From: Symbiodinium natans
Lineage: Eukaryota; Sar; Dinophyceae; Suessiales; Symbiodiniaceae
NCBI GenBank assembly: GCA_905221605.1
Contig: CAJNDS010001201.1
Coordinates: 1 to 29,156, forward strand
DNA: 29,156 bases
Direction: 5' to 3'
Under the pieces are notes generated by a model. It had not been told where the DNA came from, searched no databases, and worked only from the letters and a program-made list of their open reading frames with translations. Position numbers and translations under genes: made by a program. Of this stretch, positions 1 through 10,600 are shown piece after piece. The stretch's first letter is position 1. The number at the start of each line of letters is the position of its first letter.

Positions 1-77
1 GGCATCTCGAGGCGAGGGGCAGGTCAAGGTGATGGAGTTGCTGGGTGGCAATTCTTGGAGGCGTAGTCCTCACTCAG

Positions 78-250
78 TGATGAAGACCCGTACCCCTAAG
101 GTTGCCCTAAAGGTGCCCTTTTTATATACTCCTAACATGGCCCTGATATTCCCTTAGAGATCCTTAAAAAGGGGCCTCAAAACCCAAGGGTACAACCTTT
201 AGGGTCCAAGGTAGAACCCCTGGACTCTCTGTGTTGTACAGGGGCCCGAG
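78..250 (+). repeat. Degenerate dispersed repeat, copy 1
   Basis: Shares ordered blocks with 19711-19895: GATGAAGAC, a CCCTAA-rich segment, TACTCCTAAxATGGCCC, GATCxTTAAA, ACCCAAGGGTACAACCTT, AGGTAGA(A/G)CCCCT and GGCCCGAG. Same orientation and similar spacing. No coding potential. Confidence 0.75.
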
Positions 251-351
251 AAAGCCGAAGCCCGCAAAACTGGGAAGGTTGTCAACATTATGATCCCTGT
301 TGGGGGTACGCTATATAGTAGCTGCCGTAATATAATAGGGATCCAAAAAGG

Positions 352-424
352 GTGTAGGGTTTAGGGCTGAGGGTTTAGGGTATAGGGTTTAGGGTTTAGG
401 GTTTAGGCTTTAGGGTTTAGGGTT
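352..424 (+). repeat. Interstitial telomere-type repeat, G strand
   Basis: About nine TTTAGGG-type units, several degenerate (GTATAGGG, TTTAGGC). Confidence 0.9.
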
Positions 425-540
425 CTTAATTTTGACAACCACCCAAGTGAGCTCCAAAAACCCGAAGGCCACTGGAAAACACCACTGAGGTTCCCCTCAG
501 CCGATGGGTGCGCGACTCGAAGCCTCCCGGGTGTGCAAAG

Positions 541-632
541 GGTTTAGGGTTTAGGGTTTAGGGTTTAGGGTTTAGGGTTTAGGGTTTAGGTTGAGTTTCG
601 GGTTACTTCAAGGTTTAGGGTTTAGGGTCTAG
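541..632 (+). repeat. Interstitial telomere-type repeat, G strand
   Basis: Seven near-perfect TTTAGGG units (541-591), then a gap and two more at 612-632. Confidence 0.9.
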
Positions 633-770
633 GGTCCCTAAACCCTATGATGTGTCCCTGTGCCCTACCAAGCCGGAGGTGTCGGGACCTTCTAAGAACC
701 TGCACTGGTTGGGCCAGGCTTCCCCAAGATAGGCTGTAGGCTACCCAATGGTATTCAACCCAAATACTAC

Positions 771-825
771 AAAACCCCAAACCCCAAACAGCAAACCCCA
801 AACCCGAAACCCTAAACCCTAAACA
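771..825 (-). repeat. Interstitial telomere-type repeat, C strand
   Basis: CCCCAAA and CCCTAAA units: a strand switch relative to the arrays on either side. Confidence 0.9.
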
Positions 826-940
826 ACCTCCACTGAGCATAGAAGAAGCCGAGGACAGCGCCGCGCTTCGTCAAGTACAACATGATGCGCCTGATGCATC
901 GGCACGAAGAGCAGCTGGCCTCAAGGGACTCAAGGGATCG

Positions 941-1017
941 TTAGGGTTTAGGGTTTAGGGTTTAGGGTTTAGGGTTTAGGGTTTAGGGTTTAGGGTTTAG
1001 GGTTTAGGGTTTAGGGA
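941..1017 (+). repeat. Interstitial telomere-type repeat, G strand (longest perfect run)
   Basis: Eleven consecutive perfect TTTAGGG units; the least degenerate array in the window. Confidence 0.95.
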
Positions 1018-1173
1018 AACCTAGGTACTATATCCCCCTTGAAAATTGTTTTTTATTCTTGCTTATACAAAACCCAAGAGGATGTTGAAAATATCATGTT
1101 TATTACGGTTCTCAGGGGAGTATAGATTAGGGTTTAGGCGTCCCAGCCAGCTTGTCCGAGTCTCGGCGCAAAA

Positions 1174-1264
1174 AGGTTTAGGGCCGTTTCGGGTTTAGGG
1201 CTTAGCAAAAAGGGTTTATATAGGGTTTATGTAGGGTTCAGAGTTCAGGGTTCAGGGTTTAGGC
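1174..1264 (+). repeat. Degenerate telomere-type repeat
   Basis: Scattered GGTTTAGGG, GGGTTTAT and GTTCAGGG words. Confidence 0.7.
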
Positions 1265-3336
1265 GCCCTTTAGTGTCGCAACGCTTCAGATACTGACGCT
1301 ACCCTCGGCGTCTGGAGGGTTCCCCCCCCGCCACGCATCTGAGTAGCCTACGGCACACAAATACCCCTTGAAGCCCTAGCGACCTCAATACTACGGTAAA
1401 CCCTTGAATCTGGCACTTCACAACCCTGAGGCTGTGGTGTTGGGGTCTCAGAAGCCCTGAAGTTGGGACCCTTCGGCCTTCAAACTTGGGCTTGCAAGTC
1501 GAAACATTGAAGTACTCTCCCCCACATTCCTCGGAGACAGCTTCGCACTTGCTGGCTCTTAGGGGGGAAATTTTTAGAAGTAAGACATTCGGCTTCTGTA
1601 GAAGGATACCAGGTGCCCAACTCCCCAACTCCCCAACTCCCTTTCAAGAGCTAGTCTGCTTAGGGTTTAGGATTGGGTTTAGGGTTCCTGCGATGCGAGC
1701 GACTTCTTTCCCCAGTATGCGCGTGCCTGTCAATACGTCCCAAATGCTCTCCATTCCCTGCAGCCCCGGTGAGTCTCAACTAGAGGTTGAAATTTATCAG
1801 CTGAGGCTTTAAGGCCAAATCTTAAAGTGACTCCGACTGGGCTGAAAAGGTTTGTCGGCTCCGTCGACGCTCGCTTCGTCCCTCGGCCGTGACCTGCGAG
1901 GGCTCGCCCTACGTTGAGCAAGAGAACCTACACCCTCAGACCCACACCTAGACCCCAAACCAAGACCTGCAATCCCTAGAAGGGTTCTAAGTTGGGGTTT
2001 CTCTTGAGGCCCTCCTGTAAGAAATAAAGTTCGAACTTACCTACGAGAGAAGGAACAAGCCCAAACCCTGTGTGAGTGTGAGAGCCGAAACCCTAACTCG
2101 GTCGTCCGAGTGTGAGCGATTATGCCCTAGACCCTAACCCCCCACCCCCCTTTTCCCCCCCTGCCCAAAAAAATAACAAAAACAGAAAACAGAGATTCAT
2201 GGCAGCTTGTGGGGCACGAGTAGTCCTCAACCGGGAAAGAGGCGGGTCTTGCTGAGAGCCGTGAGATGCCTTGGCCACTGCAAGTTGTGCAGTTTGCATC
2301 TCCCCGCACTTCTCACAAAATGCTGCGCGCAGAACATATGGCGTGTGGCTTCGGGTAAGCTGAGCCTTATGACGTGGATCAGGGCAGGCGGATTAAAAGG
2401 TCTTAGAACGTCTTGGAGTTTCTAACTCCGAGCCGCGCCCACCATACTTGCCTACGCCAGTTCTTCTAACTTAGGGTCCCTTGTAGTGTCCCTCCCGTAG
2501 AGTGTAGAGGATTTCCAGTGTCAATTTCCAGCAAGAGCCGAGGAGCTTCTTGCAGGGCATCTCGACGAGAAGCTCGGTTGCACGCGTGCGGTTTCCTTTG
2601 GGCAAGGGCGTGCGGCAAGGTTGCTTGGAGCAAGTTGGAGATGCTGGCCCTTGCATCTGTCAAGCCTTATGGCTTCTTTGATCTGCGCCACAAACGGCCG
2701 AATTTCAGAAAGGTGCACATATTTGCAGACAAGCCGTGCCGTATTAAAAGTTCTTCTTGTGATGCATGCTGACTACATATGCGCTTGCAAAGCGGTCTAA
2801 ACTAGGGTCCCTTTTGGTGCTCGTGTCGTAGTGCCACCCCGCATATTAGGGCACCCACCACGAAACCATTAAAGTGAACCACCGAAGTCACAACTGATCG
2901 TAGGAATTAATTTCACGGCATCTACTCCGACCTTGCCTCGTTGGGAGCTGTAAAGCACTCAAGCAGAAGCTTCCTGGAAGGAAGTCCTGTACCCTTACAT
3001 GGGAGGTCTGGATCCATGATGATCCATGCTGTTGCTGACGTTTAAGCCATTCTTCGAGAAGTGGCCAAATGCACAGACAATGGTAAAAGGTGCACGGCCT
3101 CTCAGGAACTGAACAACACCTAACAATGAACTTGCCGGAGGGCATCCAGTCTTTCAAAAAATGGTGACAAGGCGGCCCTGCATGGGATGTCCCCGAGAAC
3201 CCTTTATCAAATCCGAAGCTTCGTAAACCCGAAGTCCCTATTTACCCTAAACCTTAAGCCCGAAGCCCCGAACCCACAACCCTATTCATCAGGATGACTG
3301 ATTGTCTCCGGTATCTCACCGGATCCAGGAGCCGGA
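1265..3336. other. Non-coding stretch, nothing recognised
   Basis: One short telomere-type cluster near 1660-1687 (TTTAGGATTGGGTTTAGGG). Frames of 60-109 codons occur on both strands and overlap one another; none shows a recognisable motif or convincing protein composition. Confidence 0.5.
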
Positions 3337-3379
3337 GTTTTAGGGTGCAGGGTTTAGGGTATAGGGTTTAGGGTTTAGA
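3337..3379 (+). repeat. Interstitial telomere-type repeat, G strand
   Basis: About five units, some degenerate (GTGCAGGG, GTATAGGG). Confidence 0.85.
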
Positions 3380-3467
3380 GAAAACAGCAACAGTCTCGTT
3401 CAGACCGAAGCACAGTTCTAATAGGCCTGCTTTTTTTTCTTTTCTTTTGGGGGCCGCTGTGACCGGT

Positions 3468-3493
3468 GGGGGGGGGGGGGGGGGGGGGGGGGG
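3468..3493 (+). repeat. 26-nt G homopolymer
   Basis: Uninterrupted G run preceded, about 40 bases upstream, by a T/C-rich run. Length may be distorted by sequencing. Confidence 0.9.
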
Positions 3494-3691
3494 CCTTACC
3501 TACCAAACTTGGCCTTGCGCCGCGAGTTCAGAGTGGGACTGCGCTTCACGTACTAGCCGAGCAGGTAACCTGTAACCTTTTGGGGCATACATACAATCCT
3601 ACCATAATTGAAAGGTGAACCTTGTTCTCGGGTCAGGGTACTCAGCAACTAATGAATCATGGCCCTTGGACCCTGAAGAGTCCAACCCGGG

Positions 3692-3729
3692 ACCCTAAAC
3701 CCCAAACCCTAAACCCTAAACCCTAAACC
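3692..3729 (-). repeat. Interstitial telomere-type repeat, C strand
   Basis: Five CCCTAAA/CCCCAAA units. Confidence 0.9.
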
Positions 3730-3863
3730 ACAAGTCTTCTAGCTTCTCAGAAGTGGAGGATCTCCGAGTCTTCCAGAAGCACTGAAGAGATGGAAGCAGG
3801 CCGCGGGCGGTGCAGGGTGTAGCCTTCTTGGGGATATTTTCGATTTGTACCGATATCTTTTCA

Positions 3864-3936
3864 TGTATGTATATGTATATATATACATATATATATATAT
3901 GTGTGTGTGTGTTTTTCATGTGTATATATATATATC
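3864..3936. repeat. AT/GT microsatellite
   Basis: (TATG)n, (AT)n and (GT)n tracts in succession. Confidence 0.9.
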
Positions 3937-4339
3937 TCATTATACAACCCCAGGAAAATTTTCAAACAATAGTTAATCAATTGAGGCTCCAAGGGGAGTA
4001 TAGCAGGGAGATGAAGCATGGAAGCTTTTGGTTTCAGAGCGGACTTGAGTTCAACCGACACCTTGTCATTGGACGGCAGCATGTGATTGACGCGAATGCA
4101 GCATCTTCTATCAGTGTGGCGTAAGACAAACAAGATTCGTAGCTGAATCCGCGCAGGCCTCGGATCAGGCCTCGGATCAAGCCTTCTCGGCAGCATGACT
4201 TTCGAGTCGCTGCGACACTCTCGCAGCGAAGGCTGGGCGCTGGAAGGGCTTAGATTCCTGCATCTAGCTGTCGTCCTTCAGTCGGTCTATGAATAACGCG
4301 TCTCTTGTTGGGATGTGTTAATGTGTTCGGACATCTTTC

Positions 4340-4545
4340 CATCGTGCATCCTGTCCAAGTCCCTGGCTTGATCCAATGCAGCCTGTCACGATTTCTGAAA
4401 ATGTTTGGGCTGCGACCAAAAGGTCCTGCACTACAAGTATGCCTAGCACTATAGCAGGGACACGTGCAAGCTTGACGCCATGGTGTTCGCGAAGTAGAAT
4501 GTCGTGCAAGCGTTGCGTGGCCTGTGCTCTCTGCCGGCCTTGTTG
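4340..4545 (-). CDS. Possible exon of a CPA2-type cation:proton antiporter
   Basis: On the minus strand an open stretch downstream of a TGA (4546-4548) encodes a polar segment ending RLHDILLREHHGVKLARV, then the hydrophobic IVLGILVVQDLLVA and more hydrophobic residues. A conserved G-hydrophobic-L-V-x-Q-D segment in the membrane core is typical of KEA/Kef/TMCO3-type monovalent cation:proton antiporters. No second exon of the family was found nearby, and splice borders are not clear (a non-canonical GC donor after the segment is possible). The call rests on about 30 residues, so it is tentative. It may equally be an isolated exon fragment or chance. Confidence 0.3.
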
Positions 4546-4930
4546 TCAAGGTGGGTTGTTAAATGCTCCGCGCCTGCCGGCAGTCTGCAAGATTCGATAT
4601 TTCTAGTTGCGCAGTGGCCACATACAGCCAAAGCCGGATAAAACACGCCTTCCGCTGCGCAAGCTCATTGTCGTGCATGCTCGACATAATATGTCCTGCA
4701 GAGCTTCGACTCTTGAACTTTGCACAGCATGCGCCCAAAAGTTCGCGAAAGTCCCACGACGAAAGCCAGGCAAGGTCCCGGCCCATCCGGGCCACCAAAT
4801 CCGAAATCCATCGTTGTGTTCATCTGTCCTCCACGGCTGGGAAGTCTGGTGCCCCAAGCGCCTGCGTTAGCTGTATAGTCACCATTCACAGGATCAGGGC
4901 TCCATAGATAGTTCCGTTTTGCCGGGGTTT

Positions 4931-4987
4931 AACCCTAAACCCTAAACCCCAAACCCCAAACCGCAAACCCCAAACCCCAAACCCCAC
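4931..4987 (-). repeat. Interstitial telomere-type repeat, C strand
   Basis: CCCTAAA units grading into CCCCAAA units. Confidence 0.9.
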
Positions 4988-5464
4988 CCACCCCAGCCTC
5001 AGCGGGGGCCGGAGGGAACCACACCATGAGGGGGGAAGGAGGACTGGGTGACACTGCACCATATATGGCCCAGGGCGTGTGGGTTGTCGAAAATTTTCGG
5101 GATTGATACGAATGAGATTCTTAGACTCTTAGACGGTTGGGGCATGTGGCTTCGGGTTGCAGGCAGAATTGAAGGCTGTCTTTGAGTGGTTCGGGTAGCG
5201 GTTTTGCTTTGAAAAAGACTTCGGCCAGGTCGCACACTGCTGCTGCTAGTGCTGCTGCGCTGCGCGATTTGTCCAGGGAGCCCAATCTTGCTTGCTTATG
5301 CTGCTTATAACCTCAGTATATCATAAGCTCAGAAGTAAGACCCTATAAGACCCTGGAATGTTGTTTAAGGTCAACCGGGCTCGGCTTGTAGCGAGGCGCC
5401 ATCAGCGGCATTCACGGGTTCCCCTGCTCTCAAAAAACTACCCCCCCCCTAGGTTCCCTAGGTT

Positions 5465-5489
5465 CCCTAAACCCTAAACCCTAAACCCA
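5465..5489 (-). repeat. Interstitial telomere-type repeat, C strand
   Basis: Three CCCTAAA units next to a duplicated CTAGGTTCCCTA word. Confidence 0.85.
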
Positions 5490-5623
5490 TAACTAAGGCT
5501 ATTTAGGGATAGTGGGGGAACCCATGAGGCATGCTCAGCAGCCAGATGAGCCTACTAAGCGTGAAGCGTCACAAGACGATGATGGAACCGAAGGCTTTCG
5601 ATACGGTGGCTTGGCCGCAGTGC

Positions 5624-5690
5624 GGGTTTAGGGTTGGAGTTTGGGGTTTAGGGTTTGGGGTTTAGGGTTTAGGGTTTAGGGTTTGGGGTT
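5624..5690 (+). repeat. Interstitial telomere-type repeat, G strand
   Basis: Mixed TTTAGGG and TTTGGGG units. Confidence 0.9.
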
Positions 5691-6307
5691 CATGATGTTG
5701 CTCGTCTGCGTTTGGCGGGTGGGGCATTTTCGCTCCTTGCTAGGGCACCAGAAATTTTAACGCTGCGCGACCCGCCCCGGCCGCCCCTGTCCAGCGGCGA
5801 GGCAAACCTGTTGTAACAGGCCGGCTCATGTATAGGCCACATGTGGACGCACCGTCCGCGGACGCTGTCGGCGAAGGGGGGGGTTACCCATTCCAAGAAA
5901 AGAAACCGTTGGCGTGATCAGCGATGCATCAGCTGCTTTGTACTACAAACACCTACGGCCCGAGGCCTCGGCGGATTGAGAGGAGAGTTTAGATCACCGC
6001 CCCTTAGTTGATTGAGATCAGCTGCCAGTAAAGAAGGGGGGAATGCCACCTGTGGATTCCATTGCCGTTTTGCGCGCTACATTGTTGCAGCACTCTGCTC
6101 CGGCGATGCTAGGAGACAACCACAGAGCTGGAGTGGGTGGAGGATGCCTTGGATGAGGTCCATGGCTGGGAAACCCTAAAACCCAAAGTCCTGAAGGCCT
6201 CTCACCGTGTGGCACTGACGGGGTGATGAGACATCCTGCAGGAAATTGTGGAGCAACCACGCTTCTCCAAGAGGGCGCATCTGCCGTCGTTGTTCAAGGA
6301 CCAACGA

Positions 6308-6339
6308 TTTAGGGTTGAGGGTGTAGGGTGCAGGGTTTA
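6308..6339 (+). repeat. Degenerate telomere-type repeat
   Basis: TTTAGGG, TTGAGGG, TGTAGGG and TGCAGGG. Confidence 0.7.
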
Positions 6340-7442
6340 CGGGGGGGGCATGGGCGGCTTGACACGCGGCCAAGTGCTCCATGGAAGTGCCACGATCGGG
6401 GTATTGGCGAGTCGCTCCACAGTAGGGTCCACAAACTGCTGTGGCACGAATGTAGCATCACGTGGGTGGAGAGTTGGACCGAGCCCGACGGTGCAGGACC
6501 AGTGCTCGACGCAGCAGGAGACTCTCCAGATGCAAGAGAAAGCGCTGGCGTCAGCTTTCCATAATGCCGTGGAGGCATGGTGATAAGACGGGCTGGGGAT
6601 TGGAATTCTCACAACTTTGCGGCTTTCACGAACCAGGAATCTCTCTGACACTGCAGCCCTTCCTGTAGGCCTTGCACGCCCCAACGAGGAGGTCATAGTG
6701 TACGGTTCAGGATGGATTTGGGGTAAGTCCACTAGGAAGCCATCTGAAGCAGTGATGCTACTTCGGCAGTGCAACGTAATGTTTTGGCAGCACGCTTATT
6801 ATTGTTGGTGGCCCAACACCCCTCAGCATCCCCCTCAACCCTAACCTTACTTTCTTCCGTGGCATCGGGGGTGGTGCTCCTCCCCGTGCGCTTCCTCCTA
6901 AACCCTAAGGTAAAGTCCTCAAAACCCATGAGCCCTTAGCCTGGCAAACCTTGGTTGTCGTTTCGACCTTTGCTCTTTCGACATAATCATTCATGCAAAA
7001 GTCCTGCAGGGAAAAGCATGCATGAAAAAACACACGTGTATGTAGCACATATGTAATATGCCTACGGAGTTTGTGTGTCGACGCATGTGCACATACAAGT
7101 CTCTACAGAAAATACAACTGCACATCCCAAAGCTCAACACCAGGTCTTCAAGCAGTCGCTGCTGGACGCCACCGACCAGGCAGTTCACAGCTCCTTGTCC
7201 TCGCTGGGGCTCGCGACGAAGGACGGCACGAGATGTTTGAGATTTTAGGGCAGGTTGCACATGGTTGTGCCCAAAGCCCATTACCTCTCATGTATGCTGA
7301 ACTCAGGCACCTTCCTGAAACAAGCTGTCTTGGTCTCCTGGGCTGTAGGGAGTATAGTGCTTATAGGATGCTTGATCTCAGGGTAGACAAGGGTCGAACA
7401 CAAGAATGAACGGAGGTGCAAAGGCACCTCATTCCCTAACTG

Positions 7443-7475
7443 TAGGGTTTGGGGTTTGGGTTTAGGGTTTAGGGT
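7443..7475 (+). repeat. Interstitial telomere-type repeat, G strand
   Basis: GTAGGG, TTTGGGG, TTTAGGG units. Confidence 0.85.
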
Positions 7476-7771
7476 GCTCTGAGTTTGGCTTGAAAGGCCC
7501 TAGGAATGACCCGGAAAGAGTGCAGCCCAAAGCCATCGAAAACTGAAGCCAAGAAGTCTACAGTGTCGGCACCCTAACTCCTAAACGCATGCGCCCCAAA
7601 AAGCCTGACTGACTTCAGAGCCTCCTGGGTTCTGAGCCTGCACGCTTGCAGTACAGCCACTCCAACCTCCAAGGCGGAAGTTGTGTCGGATTCCGACATC
7701 CTAGTAAGAACCAGTAAGCTTAGGGAGCAAGAAGCTCAAAGACCACCGGAGCTTGAGCTGCTCAAGAGGTT

Positions 7772-7797
7772 CGGGGTTTAGGGTTTAGGGTTTAGGC
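7772..7797 (+). repeat. Interstitial telomere-type repeat, G strand
   Basis: About three TTTAGGG units. Confidence 0.85.
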
Positions 7798-8131
7798 TTG
7801 AGCCCTTGACCCTTTCTGCACAGGGCTCCCGACCCTTAGTTAGGTGAATCGGCTGGAGGCGCTTCGGATATGGCCCTAAGCCTTACGCAAGAAAAGGCGC
7901 TTATTTTTTCCAAATTTCAATGGCATACGGAGATTCACGGATGATTTTTTAATTTACAGAATCATGTAGCACAGTTCATTGTATGATGGTTGCAGGGGGC
8001 GTACCTTCTTAGCCGCGTCAGGAGGCAAATGTCCTCCGGGGCGATGCTCATCCAGCACCAGAGAGAGCCTAGGTGGAACCAGTGGATTTAGAGTGTTCAG
8101 GGTTGAGGGTTCCACGATACTTGGCACAGAA

Positions 8132-8202
8132 ATTAGGGTTTAGGGTTTAGAGCTTAGGGTTTAGGGTTTGGGGTTTGGGGTTTAGGGTTTAGGGTTTAGG
8201 GC
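8132..8202 (+). repeat. Interstitial telomere-type repeat, G strand
   Basis: Mixed TTTAGGG and TTTGGGG units interrupted by AGCTTAGGG. Confidence 0.9.
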
Positions 8203-8442
8203 CAAGAAGAGCCCCTTTGTGAGAAGCTGACTCTCCGCTGCTGGGGGTTGAGGACTCAAAAAGAAGGGGTTTTGGCTGTCAGTAGATGGTTACGCTACCT
8301 TACCCGAACACAGTCGCACGTCTTCATCTCCGACTCCTTGAAGCTGCCTTTAGACAGGAAGAATGGGAGGTTAACATAGGCTAACCTTACTTCAAACCGC
8401 CTAGCTTGAGAAGCCTGCGCCCTCTGAACAATCTTGCTGGAC

Positions 8443-8495
8443 CTGAAATCTTCTGAGCTTTGGAAGACCCCGAAATCGTCTGAGCTTTGGACAAG
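8443..8495 (+). repeat. Short direct duplication
   Basis: GAAATCTTCTGAGCTTTGGA is repeated as GAAATCGTCTGAGCTTTGGA about 27 bp downstream. Confidence 0.7.
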
Positions 8496-8610
8496 AGCCT
8501 AGGCCGGAAATCGCAACTGCGGCATGGTTCGAAGATGAGGACTTTGGGGCGTGCCAGCGATGAAGAGCAGCGAGCCCATCAACACCCGCAGAGTCCCCCC
8601 CCCCCTCAAT

Positions 8611-8707
8611 TGGGGTTTAGGGTTTAGGTTTACAGGGTTTCAAGTTTAGGGTTTAGGTTTACAGGGTTTAAAGTTCAGGGTTTGGGGTTTAAGTTGAGGG
8701 TTTGAGG
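8611..8707 (+). repeat. Interstitial telomere-type repeat, G strand, higher-order unit
   Basis: GGGTTTAGGTTTACAGGGTTT occurs twice, so a longer unit has itself been duplicated. This is the last array before the transposon-bearing block. Confidence 0.85.
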
Positions 8708-8804
8708 TATATATATTTTTTCAGAAAACGTCATACTGCAGGCCCGAGTTTTATGTACATGCCTTTTCGGGCTCTTTTTTTATCATAAGTATTTGCAACC
8801 TAAA

Positions 8805-8884
8805 CAATGAGATGGATGGGTTTACGTCGGGAGGGTGGGCTGAGCAATGAGATAGATGGGTTTAAGTATGAAGTGTAGGCTGAA
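8805..8884 (+). repeat. Two tandem copies of a 40-bp unit
   Basis: Copies at 8805-8844 and 8845-8884 share CAATGAGATxGATGGGTTTA at their start and a diverged GTGxGCTGA-like end. Confidence 0.8.
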
Positions 8885-8967
8885 CTACATCAGCTACGTT
8901 ACCTTTAGCCCTTGGTCATAGAATCCTTACTCTGTGACTGGTTATAGAAGGGAGGGGAAAGGATAAC

Positions 8968-8997
8968 AAAAAGGGGGGGGGGGGGGGGAAAGACAAA

Positions 8998-9029
<32 letters not shown>

Positions 9030-9216
9030 GAGGGGGGGGGGGGAGGGGGGGGGGGGGAAAGAAAAAAAAAAAAAGGTGGGGGGGGGGGGGGGGCGGCAAA
9101 CGATTTTTTTTTTTTTTTTTTCTTTCCCCCCCCCCCTCCCCCCCCCCACTTTTTTTTTTTTTTTTTTTTCCTTCCCCCCCCCCCCCCCCCCCCCCGCCCC
9201 CCTCCTTCTTCTTCCC
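8968..9216. repeat. Homopurine arm / homopyrimidine arm inverted repeat
   Basis: G and A runs (about 8968-9096) are followed, after the short centre GCGGCAAACGAT, by T and C runs (about 9105-9216). The arms are roughly complementary: A-run against T-run and G-run against C-run, in mirrored order. Could extrude a large hairpin or form triplex/quadruplex structures. Sequencing or assembly distortion of the homopolymers is possible. All frames through it (poly-Pro/Phe, poly-Lys/Gly) are artefacts. Confidence 0.8.
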
Positions 9217-10014
9217 CTTATAAAATATGTATGTTTACAATATGTATACAGAGAATCCTACTATATGCTGTAACCTTTTTTTTTGTACCTGTATCTTTGC
9301 TTTTACTTTCATCCGCACATCCGTCGCAAGGTACGGTCCCCAACTCATCCAGCTCCATGCGCAGGGAGCGTCAGTACATACAGATATACTGAGTCAGATA
9401 AATATTATCTAGATACATATATGTACATATAAATTAGTAGTTTTACATATAATTACAATGTACTTTGGGAACTACGACTGAACGACGTGCATGTTCTTTT
9501 GGTAGATAAGCATAAAACACAAGATTTCTTCCATTATTTAACGATAATCTAGTGAGTTGCAGTGACTGTGACACACCCAGCACAGACTCGTGCTTGTGTC
9601 AAACCCAACATCTTTTCCGGATAAACGACATATGTTGCTGAGAGAAGATCTGTTTATCGTGAAACGAAATCGACATAAATAAAGATACATATGTGATACT
9701 GTCTATTACGCACACACGTTTATACACACTTCATCCCTGATCGAATGTAGCAACTTTTCACACTCTATAGTGATAAAAACATGTAAACAGGCCCATGTTC
9801 GTCGTGGTCCTCGTGCCTGAGCATCGTGGCTGTCCCAGTCTTCAGGGTCTTGCCTGTCTCATCAGACTACTGATGTGTTGCTGTATATGACCGCCAAGTA
9901 GAACTTGCTGAACTTTCGCATCAACTTTCATACCGTCATCATTTCTCCTCAAGAATAGTTCGGTAGGGACATCACTGGTGCTGTGATATCCTGGTACTTG
10001 TTTACTCGTCGAAT
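9217..10014. other. AT-rich 5' flank of the transposon gene, free of telomere-type repeats
   Basis: No reading frame of note and no TTTAGGG array. Contains AT-rich palindromic words such as TACATATATGTACATA near 9413. I expected the transposon's left terminus and promoter here, but could not find a terminal inverted repeat matching the 3' flank. Confidence 0.4.
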
Positions 10015-10251
10015 ATGAGCGAGCCGCCTGATGCGGCGTCGCGTGTCGGCGGTAGACCGTCTCCCGATGACTTAGAGAAGGACTTGGAGTCTCTCATGAA
10101 CGAGGAATCAGAGAGACGAAACATGGGCTCACCACACATGGCTTCTTCAGCTCCAGAGCTAGCTGCGTCTGAATTGCCTCAAGATGCAGCACATCCACCT
10201 CCAGCAAAGCGTCTTCGTGGTGCCCAGCTGCTACTACAGCCGCAATATCGC
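10015..10251 (+). CDS. Probable first coding exon of the transposon polyprotein
   Basis: ATG 10015 opens a frame of about 79 codons rich in Ser, Glu, Pro and Ala, ending in a basic PPPAKRLRG stretch that resembles a nuclear localisation signal; such low-complexity N-termini are common in transposase exons. The sequence turns strongly AT-rich after about 10252, where GTAGAT could be a donor. That donor leaves phase 0, whereas the acceptor at 10600 requires two leftover bases. The donors at 10269 and 10272 are in phase but look weak. Either one of those is used, or there is another small exon between, or this exon belongs to a separate transcript. Assignment to the same gene is inference from proximity and strand. 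Confidence 0.45.
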
Positions 10252-10600
10252 GTAGATTTTATATATATGTCGTGTAGTATTATCTTGAACTGTCATATAT
10301 ATATATAATCTTTCCATCGTGGGGTTGCATGTATAATGCAATGTCTGTATAAACCTTTCCATGTCACAGCATTCGTTTTCTCTTGTCTTGTTAGACTGCT
10401 ATACACAATATTTCTGATATCGTCTTATGTGTCCACTGCGTGTTCCTCCATAGACCTCCCACTGTCCTGCCATGGGTTTTATACATTATCCGGTGCATAA
10501 CTACCATTGTTGGATCGTATCATGTGTTTCATATCCATTAGCTGTACACATGCCGCTATGGTGTACTGCAATATCATACACACATACTTTTCATTTCCAG
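10252..10600 (+). other. Putative intron between transposon exon 1 and main exon
   Basis: AT-rich stretch with stops in all forward frames. It ends in a good polypyrimidine tract and acceptor (TTTTCATTTCCAG at 10588-10600), from which the large frame opens. The donor is uncertain (10252, 10269 or 10272). A second acceptor-like site (CCATGTCACAG) lies near 10370, so a small extra exon is possible. Confidence 0.5.

Larger units (their letters stand above)
4549..8442. other. Non-coding stretch with scattered telomere-type arrays
   Basis: Frames up to 145 codons overlap on both strands without recognisable motifs. The segment around 7125-7240 has one frame (AQHQVFKQSLLDATDQAVHS) that looks protein-like and may be an exon, but nothing identifies it. 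Confidence 0.4.

Noticed and set aside
352-1017. A true chromosome end
   Set aside because: Arrays are short, flip orientation and are followed by unique sequence on both sides, so they are interstitial.
3716-4196. Frames rich in Tyr/Ile/His around 3.7-4.2 kb
   Set aside because: Mostly translation of the AT/GT microsatellite.
6337-6774. A 145-codon minus-strand frame
   Set aside because: Four or more overlapping frames of similar length occur on both strands here, none with a motif; this is chance openness in GC-rich sequence.
8905-9273. Frames of poly-Pro/Phe/Gly/Lys on both strands
   Set aside because: They are translations of the homopolymer arms and carry no protein-like sequence.
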